This document shows positions 9,201 through 17,170 of a stretch of DNA of 64,000 bases, piece after piece (position 1 is the stretch's first letter; each line of letters opens with the position of its first letter). The notes below the pieces were generated by a model. The model was not told the DNA's origin. It searched no databases and saw only the letters and a list, made by a program, of their open reading frames with translations. A program made the translations under genes and the position numbers. The stretch is taken from contig CAIURC010000208.1 in the NCBI GenBank assembly GCA_903901425.1, positions 52,094 to 116,093 of the forward strand, read 5' to 3'. Origin of the DNA: an uncultured Spartobacteria bacterium (GTDB lineage: Bacteria > Verrucomicrobiota > Verrucomicrobiia > Chthoniobacterales > Chthoniobacteraceae).

Positions 9201-10534
9201 TGCTCGTCCACGCCTACTCCGCCTATTCCGGGCTGACCCTCAAAGCGGTCTGTTCAGCATCGTTCCAAATCAACCTCGCCGCCAACGGACAGGGCAGCGT
9301 CTCTGGGGCAGGCGCATACGCCTCCGGCACCAACCTCACAGTCAACGCGACTCCCACGGCTGGAAACCGGTTCGTGAACTGGACCGAAAACGGAGCCGTG
9401 GCCAGCGCGTCGGCCGCCTACACCTTCACCGTAAATGCCGCCCGGTCTCTGGTGGCCAACTTCGCCCCGCTCAACGACGGATCCACCCTCGCGAATGGCG
9501 CCCCGGTCAACAACCTCCAGGCGACAGGCGGATCGATGGCGGTCTATAAGGTCACCGTTCCCGCCAACACGCGGTCCCTGACCATCACCACCTCGGGCGG
9601 TTCCGGCGATGTCGACCTGTACCTCAAACGCGGCTCCGCCCCAACCACGAGCAACTTTTACATCAGTTCTGCCGGGCCTACGACCAACGAATCCTTGGTG
9701 GTGATCTCACCTGCTGCTGGAGACTGGTACGTCCTGCTCCATGCCTATGCCCCCTACTCCGGTGTCTCGCTTCTGGCCAGAACCGCTCTCGCCGCAGGAT
9801 TCACCCGCGCCGCAGACCGCGCCGCGAACCCCGCATTCCTAGACCGCGCAGGCGCTTACCAAGGGCTGGTGGGTTCCGAACTGACCGCCCCTGTGCTGGG
9901 GACTGCTTCGGTCGCCGTCTCCAAACGCGGCACGTTCACCATGGAAACCCGGCTCCCTTCCGGGGAACTGAGGTTCCGCGGAACGCTCGATGATTCGGGT
10001 TCATGGTCCGGTTCCATCACCAAAGGCCGAGTTCAGGCCAGCCTCCTGCTCAACTTGGATCTGACTGGAACCAGCGGTGTCACGGGCACCCTCTCTCTGA
10101 ACGGACAAAACCTGCCCGTGGCGGCCCAAGCCCGCGCCAAGGACACCACCGCCATCGCCGGCCTCTACGAAGTGGCGCTGCCTGCCGATCCCGAACAGGA
10201 CCCCGCCCTTTACCCTCAGACCACTGGAACCGCCCTCTGCCTGGTTCTCCCGAACGGACGCCTCCTCCTCAAGGGAATGCTCGGGGATGGCACTCTGGTC
10301 CAAACCAACTCCACCGTGAGCGCCTCAGGCGAGAGCCCCCTGTTCGCCAAACTCTACCGCAACAGAGGCTTCCTCGGTGGGTGGGCCCGGTTCTCCACGG
10401 AACAAAATTCCGTCGCCGGTTCCCTGCTCTGGATGAAACCCGCCAACTCCCGCGACGTGCTCTACCCCGCAGGATTCACCGGAGTCATCCCAATGACCGG
10501 GAACGTCCTCCCGTCCGCCCTCCGCCCGGAGTAA
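6275..10534 (+). CDS. Giant secreted modular metallopeptidase-like protein
   Basis: 1419 residues. A membrane or signal segment (about 8-30) is followed by a Pro/Ser-rich stretch and a zincin-like domain with HEVGHTLGLDH at about 366-376 and a following PIMGVGY that fits a Met-turn. After it come, in order: a pre-peptidase C-terminal (PPC) domain about 450-568, a putative-Ig (He_PIG) domain about 572-655, a beta-rich domain about 665-790, a choice-of-anchor-D-like Ig domain about 790-885, a second PPC about 890-985, an InlB-type B-repeat about 995-1065, a third PPC about 1070-1170, and a C-terminal domain about 1190-1410 shared with the protein ending at 39917. It is likely an exported surface or extracellular protease. 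The substrate is unknown. Confidence 0.82.
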   Translation: MKISLSPLQRVIAGSAALGLITAAALWLQSSPVPVPAIPEDPTLRSAANSETPTISSPTADQSPGATPSGAPVSRRVFTAIGKPSGSPLPALPPAVRDGHEKGRILPLEKISPESLGELVAGDSLALPTPEGDIRGVVNLVVRDENGWVRVGGDLPDRAGTFMLASSPESAGGNLLLPKDRRAYELLMDADQGLLLVERRLSDLRCFSIQPRTEAAGPVLLNASKVAPVAGAAQAPPLLSSRPNAPTVVYLDFDGETITDPSWNGGRSIVAPAMALTAAQMTEIFNRVKEDYAPFNVDITTNLARYNAVPANRRTRCIVTSNDAAAPGAGGVAYVDAFSQAGSVFSSTIPCWVFNSGVVGIAEAISHEVGHTLGLDHDGRSNPREEYYAGAGAGATGWAPIMGVGYDRQLVQWSKGEYANASNRQDDLAIITKAANGVSYLADEAGNTTAAAAPLALSNNTINQSGLITASTDSDVFRFEATGGALSATANPATTSPNLDIKLELLNSAGVVQATGNPVDALPASISSNLAAGTYYLRVSGTGKGNVLTDGYSSYGSIGAYTLTGSVNGIAPPQLPSITSAGSASGQVGSPFSYQIIATNSPTGYSLTGTLPAGLALNSATGLISGTPTIAGNSAVTLRATNAQGTGTLALNIAISAAPVPLSTAIDLSTGTVSSTGTLPWVTQNSVTFDSVDAAASGKITHNQKSILVVDINGPGVLDFRWRVDSEANYDKLSLVLDGAVKEFISGNTAWALRSLPIPAGPHKVEWRYEKDVSVSSGADTGWVDTVALRPVDALRLSGPLGFGKVAVGATAQQQLTIFNDGTSPIDVSGISYPQGFSGPFTGQIASGSSRTVQVTFAPTAAQLYSGNLTVNSNATSGTKTLAVSGEGTPSATPLSNNVPIANLSGTAGSQAVYRITVPAGTTKLEVSTTGPNGDADLYLKRGAAPTLAVSDFKADGNTSNELLTVNNPAAADWFVLVHAYSAYSGLTLKAVCSASFQINLAANGQGSVSGAGAYASGTNLTVNATPTAGNRFVNWTENGAVASASAAYTFTVNAARSLVANFAPLNDGSTLANGAPVNNLQATGGSMAVYKVTVPANTRSLTITTSGGSGDVDLYLKRGSAPTTSNFYISSAGPTTNESLVVISPAAGDWYVLLHAYAPYSGVSLLARTALAAGFTRAADRAANPAFLDRAGAYQGLVGSELTAPVLGTASVAVSKRGTFTMETRLPSGELRFRGTLDDSGSWSGSITKGRVQASLLLNLDLTGTSGVTGTLSLNGQNLPVAAQARAKDTTAIAGLYEVALPADPEQDPALYPQTTGTALCLVLPNGRLLLKGMLGDGTLVQTNSTVSASGESPLFAKLYRNRGFLGGWARFSTEQNSVAGSLLWMKPANSRDVLYPAGFTGVIPMTGNVLPSALRPE

Positions 10535-10601
10535 CCTGGAGCCCGGCTCAGGAATCCGCCCATCCGCAACTTCCAGCCCGGTCCGGGGTTGATGCGGGAG
10601 T

Positions 10602-12152
10602 ATGCATTCTTCCCAGACCCTTGGAGCCCTGTTGCTGCTCTCGACCACCCTCAGAGCCGCAGAACTCACTCTCGGCACCCCATTCGCGGACCACATGGTG
10701 CTCCAGCGGGGAAAAACGGTCCCGGTCTGGGGCTGGGCGAATCCAGGGGAAAAAATCTCAGTGGAGTTTGCCGGATCCACCCAGTCCGGCACCGCGGCTC
10801 CGGACGGTTCCTGGCGGGTTGCGCTGCCGCCCATGGAACCCTCTGCTGAACCCCGCATCCTCTCGGTCAAGTCTGCCGACTCCCAAGAGCGCGCCTTGAA
10901 AGTCCAAGACGTTCTGGTCGGCGAAGTCTGGCTCGGATCCGGCCAGTCCAACATGGCCATGACCGTCCACGGCGCCCTCAATCCGGACCAGGAAGCTGCC
11001 AACTCCAACCTGCCCCTGATCCGCGTCTTCACAGAAAACTCCAAGGCCATCGCCAGCCCTCAGAAAACCGGTTCCGGCGCCTGGGTGGTCTGTTCCCCGG
11101 AAACCGCTCCCCGCTTTTCCGCGACCCTCTACTTCTTTGGCCGGGAAATCCACCGACAACTCCAAATCCCGGTGGGCCTCATCAACTCCTCTGTGGGCGG
11201 CACCCCGATTGAGTCTTGGATTCCTCGGGAAGCGCAGCTTCAGCACCCCTCTCTGGCGGAAAGCTCGAAGGCGACCACCGCCGAATTCCAAGGGTACGAC
11301 TTCAAGAAAGCCGGGGAATCCTACCAAAAAATGCTCGCTGCATGGGAGGACCGCGTGAAATCCGCCAAGGCTGCGGGAAAACCGGCTCCGCAGAAACCGA
11401 AGGATCCAGCCGACCAACACCGGCGCCGGGGCGACTTGGGCTGGCTGTTCAATGGCAAAATCAATCCGCTGGTACCCTACGCACTCCGCGGCATGCTCTG
11501 GTACCAGGGCGAAGCCAACGCCCATCCCGGCAAGGGCGCACTCTACGCACACCAACTCCCTTTGCTGGTCACTGAATGGCGCAAGCTCTGGAACGAGGAA
11601 CTCCCCTTTGCCTGGGTCCAACTGCCCAACTTTGACCGGGGCGAAGATTGGTGCCTGGTCCGGGAAGCCGCCCTCAAATCGCTCAGCCTGCCCAAAACCG
11701 GGATGGCCATCACCATCGACATCGGCAACCCCAAAAACATCCATCCCGAAAACAAACAAGAGGTCGGACGCCGCCTCTCCCTCTGGGCTCTCGCCGATGT
11801 CTATGGACAGAAACTCGACTCCAGTTCCGGCCCGGTGCCCGTGCGGCATTCTGTTCAGGGCAGCGAGTTCCATGTCTCTTTTTCTCACGCCGATCAGGGT
11901 CTAAAATCCGCGCCCCCCTCCGTTGCAGGATTTCTGCTGGCCGGCGCCGACCGGGTTTGGAAACCGGCCAAGGCCAAGATCGTGGGCGACTCGATCGTCG
12001 CCTCCAGCCCGGAGGTGCCCGTCCCGCTGGCGCTGCGGTACTCCTGGGCGGGGGTTCCGGATGGAAACCTCACCAACGGCGTGGGCCTCCCAGCCTCCCC
12101 GTTCCGGACCGACACCTGGCCTGTCGCGGAGCTTGCTGCTTCCAAACCTTAA
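10602..12152 (+). CDS. Secreted sialate O-acetylesterase family protein
   Basis: 516 residues with a signal peptide ending at about residue 19. The mature part starts with the typical F-x-DHMVLQR segment, followed by an Ig-like N-terminal domain. The SGNH-esterase nucleophile block is SGQSNM near residue 111. Further family blocks are visible: SSVGGTPIESW, GMLWYQGEAN, and the C-terminal HPENKQEVGRRLS that carries the Asp/His side of the active site in relatives. The family removes O-acetyl groups from sialic acids or other acetylated sugars. An RBS-like gcgggag precedes the ATG. It heads a plus-strand run of secreted hydrolases reaching 16039, so it probably helps to strip side groups from a glycan. 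Confidence 0.85.
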   Translation: MHSSQTLGALLLLSTTLRAAELTLGTPFADHMVLQRGKTVPVWGWANPGEKISVEFAGSTQSGTAAPDGSWRVALPPMEPSAEPRILSVKSADSQERALKVQDVLVGEVWLGSGQSNMAMTVHGALNPDQEAANSNLPLIRVFTENSKAIASPQKTGSGAWVVCSPETAPRFSATLYFFGREIHRQLQIPVGLINSSVGGTPIESWIPREAQLQHPSLAESSKATTAEFQGYDFKKAGESYQKMLAAWEDRVKSAKAAGKPAPQKPKDPADQHRRRGDLGWLFNGKINPLVPYALRGMLWYQGEANAHPGKGALYAHQLPLLVTEWRKLWNEELPFAWVQLPNFDRGEDWCLVREAALKSLSLPKTGMAITIDIGNPKNIHPENKQEVGRRLSLWALADVYGQKLDSSSGPVPVRHSVQGSEFHVSFSHADQGLKSAPPSVAGFLLAGADRVWKPAKAKIVGDSIVASSPEVPVPLALRYSWAGVPDGNLTNGVGLPASPFRTDTWPVAELAASKP

Positions 12153-12170
12153 ACGATAGGTAGTTCGGCC

Positions 12171-13208
12171 ATGCGTTTCTGCTTCACCGCGTTTCTTCTG
12201 GCCCCATTCGCGCTCTTGCAGGCGGCCGAGGCTCCCGCCAAAAGCCCCACGACCCAGCATCCCGTTTTCGTCCGCAGCTCCGCGGATGGCTCCGAACAGC
12301 CCGTCATCTGGGATTGCCCCGACTCCGCCAAAGCCGGGCTCCCGGGCCCCGCTGTGCCGCTTCTGGTAATGCTCCACTCCTGGAGCGGCAGCCTCGATCA
12401 AGGGACCGGTTGGCTGCCTCATGCCAGAAAACGCGGCTGGGCGTTTGTCGCCCCCGATTTCCGTGGACCAAACCAGCGCCCCGAGGCCTGCGCATCGCCG
12501 CTTGCCTCCCAGGACGTCCTTGACGCCGTGGCGTATGCGCGGCAGCACGCAAGGATCGACCCCGACCGCATCTATCTGGTGGGCGGTTCCGGAGGAGGTC
12601 ACATGGCTTTGGTCATGGCCTCGCGTGCCCCGGACCTCTGGGCGGGCGTCAGCGCATGGGTTCCCATCAGCGACTTGACCGCATGGCACTCCGAAAGCCT
12701 TGCACGCAAAAACCGCTACGCAGCCATGCTCGAAAAATGCTGTGGCGGTCCGCCTACCCAGTCCACTGAAGCCGAGTACCGCAGCCGTTCCCCCCTCTTT
12801 CATCTGGCCGCCGCCGCCCGGGTCCCGCTCGACATCAACACCGGGATACACGACGGACACACCGGCTCAGTCCCCGTGAGCCATTCCCTGCTCGCCTTCA
12901 ACGCATTGGCCTCCGCCAGCGCGCTGCCCAAGCGCCGGGTCTCCGACTCCGACATCGCGTTTATGGTTTCCAACAGAGCCGTTCCTGAGGGGCTCCGGTC
13001 TGAAACCCAGACCGACCCTGAACGGCTCAAACCCGTGTTGTTCCGCCGCAGCGCTGCTCAGGCCCGGATCACCGTGTTCGAGGGCGGCCATGATTTCGAA
13101 ATTGCCGCAGCCCTCGAATGGCTCGGACGCCAGCGGAGGCAACAGCCTGCCGATTTCCGCATCGGCACTTCTGAGGCCAAACCCGAAGTGCAGGAAGTTG
13201 CGAAGTAA
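12171..13208 (+). CDS. Secreted alpha/beta hydrolase (prolyl-oligopeptidase/esterase-like)
   Basis: 345 residues with a signal peptide of about 19 residues. The oxyanion-hole region LLVMLHSWSG, the F-V-A-P-D-F-RG strand and the nucleophile elbow GGSGGGH (serine near residue 141) mark an S9- or esterase-type alpha/beta hydrolase. The late histidine is likely in F-E-G-G-HDFE near the end. It starts only 18 bases after the sialate O-acetylesterase gene, so the two are almost certainly co-transcribed. A role in de-esterifying a polysaccharide is inferred from that neighbour and from the sulfatase downstream; a peptidase role cannot be excluded. Confidence 0.75.
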   Translation: MRFCFTAFLLAPFALLQAAEAPAKSPTTQHPVFVRSSADGSEQPVIWDCPDSAKAGLPGPAVPLLVMLHSWSGSLDQGTGWLPHARKRGWAFVAPDFRGPNQRPEACASPLASQDVLDAVAYARQHARIDPDRIYLVGGSGGGHMALVMASRAPDLWAGVSAWVPISDLTAWHSESLARKNRYAAMLEKCCGGPPTQSTEAEYRSRSPLFHLAAAARVPLDINTGIHDGHTGSVPVSHSLLAFNALASASALPKRRVSDSDIAFMVSNRAVPEGLRSETQTDPERLKPVLFRRSAAQARITVFEGGHDFEIAAALEWLGRQRRQQPADFRIGTSEAKPEVQEVAK

Positions 13209-13330
13209 CCAAACCCGGTTGTACGGTTGATGTTTGTTCCCGCCCTGACACCTCGGGCGTCCCCACAAAGAACCCATTTTCATCCGGCGAAATCGCCGGG
13301 GTCACAGTCACTGCCGGCCAGCCATCTCCC

Positions 13331-15217
13331 ATGATCCTCATGCCCCCCATTCGTGTCCTCCTGCTGTCTGCGACCCTTCTCTTTGCCGGTGTGGCTGTAT
13401 CCACGGCAGCGGAACCGCCAGCCAGCCTGCCCAACATCCTCTGGCTCTCCAGCGAAGATCATGGGCCGCACATGGGCTGTTACGGGGACTCCTACGCTTC
13501 CACGCCCCATGTCGATGCCCTTGCCTCCAAAGGCATGCTCTTCAAGCACGCCTGGTCCTGTGGGCCAGTCTGCGCTGCCGCCCGGACCACAATCATCTCA
13601 GGCCTCTATCCTCAGGCCCTTGGCGCCGAACACATGCGCAGCCAAGTCCCGTTCCCCGAAGGATTCAAGATGTACCCGCAGTTCCTCCGCGAGGCCGGCT
13701 ACTACTGCACCAACAACAGCAAGGAGGACTACAACCTGACACAACCCGGCAAGGTCTGGGACGAATCCTCCAAGGCTGCCCACTGGAAAAAACGCCCCAC
13801 TCCAAAGCCTTTCTTTGCCATCTTCAACTCCACACGCAGCCACGAAAGCCAGATCCGGACCCGCCCCCACAAAGCCGTTCATGATCCAGCCAAGGTCCGC
13901 CTCCCGGCCTATCACCCGGACACGCCCGAAGTCCGGCAGGACTGGGCCCAGTACTATGATGTGGTTTCCGAGGCCGACGCAGATGCGGGCCAGCATCTGG
14001 CCGAACTGGCCTCCAGCGGTCTCGCTGAGGACACCATCGTGTTCTACTGGGCCGACCACGGATCCGGCATGCCCCGCAGCAAACGCTGGCCCTCCAACTC
14101 CGGACTCCAGGTTCCCTTGGTGGTTTATTTCCCGGAAAAATGGCGGCACCTCGCCCCGGCCGAATACGCCCCCAGCGCAAAATCGGATCGCCTCGTCTCG
14201 TTCGTCGACTTCGCCCCCACCCTCCTGAGCCTCGCTGGCATCCAGCCTCCTGCATGGATGCACGGCCATGCATTTGCCGGAAAATTCCAGACCGCACCCC
14301 AGCCGTTCGTCCACGGGTTCCGGGGACGCATGGACGAACGCACCGACCTCGTCCGCTCCGTCACTGACGGCCGCTACGTCTATCTCCGCAACTACATGCC
14401 CCACCTCTCCCAAGCCCAGCATGTCAGTTACCAGTTCCAAACTCCCACCACCCAAATCTGGTGGTCCCTTTTCACCCAAAACAAAACCTCCCCCGCACAG
14501 TCCCTCTTCTGGCAAACCCCAAAAGCTCCCGAGGAACTCTACGACCTCCAATCCGATCCCGATGAGGTCATCAACCTCGCCGCATCCCCTTCTCACTCCG
14601 ACATCCTCGCCAAACTCCGATCCGCTCAACGCAATCTCGCCACCCAGATCCGCGACACCGGTTTCCTCCCGGAAGCGGAAGTCCACGCCCGCTCAGGCTC
14701 CGACGCCCCTTTTGCTCTCACCCAAAACCCTGACCGCTACAATTTCAACGCCGTGTTTGAAGCCGCAGAACGTGCCTCTCTGCTCGATCCCAGCCAAACT
14801 CCCACCCTCGTCCTCAACCTTGCAGACAGGGATAGCGGTGTCCGGTTCTGGGCTGCCACAGGCCTCCTCATGCGGGGCAGGGCTGCGGTCGAAGCCGGCC
14901 TCGATGAACTCCGCGACGCGCTCCGGGATCCGTCTCCCAGTGTCCAGGTCGCAGCCGCAGAAGCCCTGGTCCGGTTCGGCCCAGCCACCGACCGTGCACC
15001 GGCGCTGAACCTGCTTGCCTCCCTTGCGGTTCCCAAAAACTCCAACGCCTATGTCGCTACTGCCGCATGGAATGCGCTCGATGCCGCCGGCGAAGCCGCG
15101 CGGCCGGTTCTGGACACCCTCAAATTCGTGGACCCGAAGGACCCCAAGGTCCCAGCCCGGGCATCGGAATACCCGGCCCGTTTGAAGACGGACGTTCTGA
15201 GTCGACTGGAACCATAA
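13331..15217 (+). CDS. Secreted sulfatase with HEAT-like C-terminal repeats
   Basis: 628 residues with an N-terminal signal peptide. The metal-binding start N-I-LWLSSEDHGPHMGCYG and the later YWADHGSGMP match the alkaline phosphatase/sulfatase fold. The formylglycine site is CAAAR with Cys at residue 81, so the usual proline of C-x-P-x-R is alanine, a variation accepted in some sulfatase subfamilies. After the catalytic domain, residues about 490-620 form Ala/Leu-rich helical repeats of the HEAT/PBS-lyase kind. The enzyme should hydrolyse sulfate esters or N-sulfates on a glycan in the periplasm or outside. Activity would need a formylglycine-generating enzyme encoded elsewhere. The start could also be the ATG at 13340. 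Confidence 0.83.
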   Translation: MILMPPIRVLLLSATLLFAGVAVSTAAEPPASLPNILWLSSEDHGPHMGCYGDSYASTPHVDALASKGMLFKHAWSCGPVCAAARTTIISGLYPQALGAEHMRSQVPFPEGFKMYPQFLREAGYYCTNNSKEDYNLTQPGKVWDESSKAAHWKKRPTPKPFFAIFNSTRSHESQIRTRPHKAVHDPAKVRLPAYHPDTPEVRQDWAQYYDVVSEADADAGQHLAELASSGLAEDTIVFYWADHGSGMPRSKRWPSNSGLQVPLVVYFPEKWRHLAPAEYAPSAKSDRLVSFVDFAPTLLSLAGIQPPAWMHGHAFAGKFQTAPQPFVHGFRGRMDERTDLVRSVTDGRYVYLRNYMPHLSQAQHVSYQFQTPTTQIWWSLFTQNKTSPAQSLFWQTPKAPEELYDLQSDPDEVINLAASPSHSDILAKLRSAQRNLATQIRDTGFLPEAEVHARSGSDAPFALTQNPDRYNFNAVFEAAERASLLDPSQTPTLVLNLADRDSGVRFWAATGLLMRGRAAVEAGLDELRDALRDPSPSVQVAAAEALVRFGPATDRAPALNLLASLAVPKNSNAYVATAAWNALDAAGEAARPVLDTLKFVDPKDPKVPARASEYPARLKTDVLSRLEP

Positions 15218-15316
15218 AAGGGGCGGAAACTCAGGGGCGTCCAACCTAGCCACTTTAAGCACGTTTTGTTTTATTTTTAACTTTTCCGCTCCCAGCAAAA
15301 CCGGTAGCGTGCCGTC

Positions 15317-16039
15317 ATGAAACGCCTGCTGTTCCCCCTAGCCCTTGCCTCCCTCGCCCTCGCAACTCCGATCCACGCCCAAACCACCACTCAGCCCGTC
15401 CATGCTTGGATGGACGATACCGCCCCAGGCTGGCGGCCGCTGGGTCCCTCGGATTTCTCCAAGGTGAATTGCCCTGAAGAGACATGGACATGGAAGGACG
15501 GAGTCCTGCACTGCACCGGCACACCGGTAGGCGTCCTTCGCACCACTGAAAAATTCCGCAACTTTGAGTTGGTGGTGGAATGGATGCACGAAAAGGAGGC
15601 TGGCAATTCCGGGGTGTTTGTCTGGACCACTCCGGAATCGATCGAAAAGCTCACTGCCGAAGGCAAACCCGGATTGCCGGCCGGGATCGAGGTTCAGGTG
15701 CTGGACCATGGATTCACCGAGCGCATGCAAAAACAGGGAAAAAAAACCGACTGGTTTGGAACCAATGGCGATGTTTTTCCCGTGCGCGTGAAGCTGACTC
15801 CCTTCCCCCCTCTCTCCCCGGACGGCTCCCGCAGCTTCCCGAGAAAGCATCTGGCCAAAGGACACGGCGAGTGGAACCACTATTACATCCGCGCAATCAA
15901 CGGCGAAGTCCGACTCTGGGTGAACGGCGAAGAGGTGTCCGGGGGCTCGGGTGCGGATCATCCCGAGGGGTTTCTCTGCTTGGAGAGCGAAGGTTCTCCC
16001 ATCCAGTTCCGCAAAGTGCGGATCCGCCCCCTGCCCTGA
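15317..16039 (+). CDS. DUF1080 (3-keto-disaccharide hydrolase family) secreted protein
   Basis: 240 residues with a clear signal peptide ending near I-H-A-Q. The mature protein shows the DUF1080 pattern: T-W-x-W-x-DGVLHCTG, then F-x-NFELVVEWMHEK, NSGVFVW, a GIEVQVLDHG segment, H-GEWNHYYIRA, and a closing EGFLCLESEG. The fold is a concanavalin-like beta sandwich. Some members act on 3-keto-glycosides, while many are uncharacterised. It is the fourth secreted protein in the 10.6-16 kb run and would fit in glycan breakdown. About 100 bases with an AT-rich patch (15270-15290) separate it from the sulfatase gene, so it may have its own promoter. Confidence 0.8.
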   Translation: MKRLLFPLALASLALATPIHAQTTTQPVHAWMDDTAPGWRPLGPSDFSKVNCPEETWTWKDGVLHCTGTPVGVLRTTEKFRNFELVVEWMHEKEAGNSGVFVWTTPESIEKLTAEGKPGLPAGIEVQVLDHGFTERMQKQGKKTDWFGTNGDVFPVRVKLTPFPPLSPDGSRSFPRKHLAKGHGEWNHYYIRAINGEVRLWVNGEEVSGGSGADHPEGFLCLESEGSPIQFRKVRIRPLP

Positions 16040-16132
16040 CCACTGGCCGCGGGGACTAGGCTTCCAAGCGTCCCACAAAAAACACGTTTTCAAGCCGGCC
16101 ATCTCGAAAAAAGCGGTTATGGTCTGGGGCCG

Positions 16133-17170
16133 ATGCAACTTTGCGCCCGCCTCCACGCGCTTGAACCCAGGCGCACGTTCCAAATTGCGCGTACGCGGAC
16201 GGTTCCATACACCAACGTGTTTGTCCGGCTCACGGACCAGGACGGCATTTCAGGATACGGCGAGGCCTCGCCCAACCCGTTCTACGGGGAAACTCCGGAA
16301 TCGGTCCTTGAAAGGGTCCGTGCCGCAGGCCCCCTGCTTTCAGGCCTGAGAATCCGTTCTGCTCCGGATCTGGAACCCGTCTGGATGCGTCTCTGGGAGC
16401 GGGTGGCGCCGTCGCGCGCCGCGCAGTGCGCACTGGATCTGGCGCTCTGGGATTGGTTGGCGCGCAGAGAAAACACTTCCGTCTCGCAGTTGGCGCTCCG
16501 GCGCCCCCCCAGACCAGTCCCCACATTTGCCACGCTCGGCCTTTCCGCTCTGGATGAGATTCCCTCCAGACTCGAGGAACTGGCAGGGTTCGAGTTCCTC
16601 AAGATCAAGTCAGACACCCGGCACGGAATCGCCCCGGTCCGAGCGGCCAGACAACGGTTTCCTGGGGCCGGGATCGCCATTGACGCCAACTGCAGCTGGA
16701 CTGAAGCCACCTTCGAGGCGTGGGTCCCGGAACTCGCACAGATCCAAACCCTGTTCCTCGAACAACCTTTCCCGCCAGGCCACCCACTGCCTCAGCCCCC
16801 AGCCGAACTCCTCCTCATGGCTGATGAGAGTGTCGTGACGGAGGAGGACTTGGACCGACTTCCCCCGGCATTTGGCGGGTTCAACATCAAACTGGTCAAG
16901 TGCGGCGGTCTCACGCCAGCTCTCAGGATGCTCGCCCGGGGCAGGAACCTCGGACTGCGTACCATGGTCGGATGCATGCTCGAATCGAGTTGCCTCATCG
17001 CGGCGGGCGCCGCTGCCGCGCAGAATGCTGACTACGCCGACCTCGACGGCGCATGGCTCATTTCCAACGACCCGTTTTCAGGCTGGAATATGCAAAACGG
17101 CTGCCTCCATCCGGCAAAAGAGACCGGACTCGCCGCTCAGCCCGCGCCCCACTTTTTTCCCGGCTCCTGA
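16133..17170 (+). CDS. Enolase-superfamily dipeptide epimerase (Ala-Glu epimerase-like)
   Basis: 345 residues, the expected size for the muconate-lactonizing subgroup. The N-terminal capping domain has ISGYGEASPNPFYG. In the barrel domain the acid/base residues are visible: FLKIKSD (K-x-K motif), the metal ligands in DANCSW, EQPF and ADESV, and the opposite lysine in IKLVKCGG. This layout fits L-Ala-D/L-Glu epimerases, used in peptidoglycan peptide recycling; other dipeptide epimerases share it, so the substrate is tentative. The protein is cytoplasmic. Its last 34 bases overlap the 3' end of the convergent HD-phosphohydrolase gene. Confidence 0.78.
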   Translation: MQLCARLHALEPRRTFQIARTRTVPYTNVFVRLTDQDGISGYGEASPNPFYGETPESVLERVRAAGPLLSGLRIRSAPDLEPVWMRLWERVAPSRAAQCALDLALWDWLARRENTSVSQLALRRPPRPVPTFATLGLSALDEIPSRLEELAGFEFLKIKSDTRHGIAPVRAARQRFPGAGIAIDANCSWTEATFEAWVPELAQIQTLFLEQPFPPGHPLPQPPAELLLMADESVVTEEDLDRLPPAFGGFNIKLVKCGGLTPALRMLARGRNLGLRTMVGCMLESSCLIAAGAAAAQNADYADLDGAWLISNDPFSGWNMQNGCLHPAKETGLAAQPAPHFFPGS

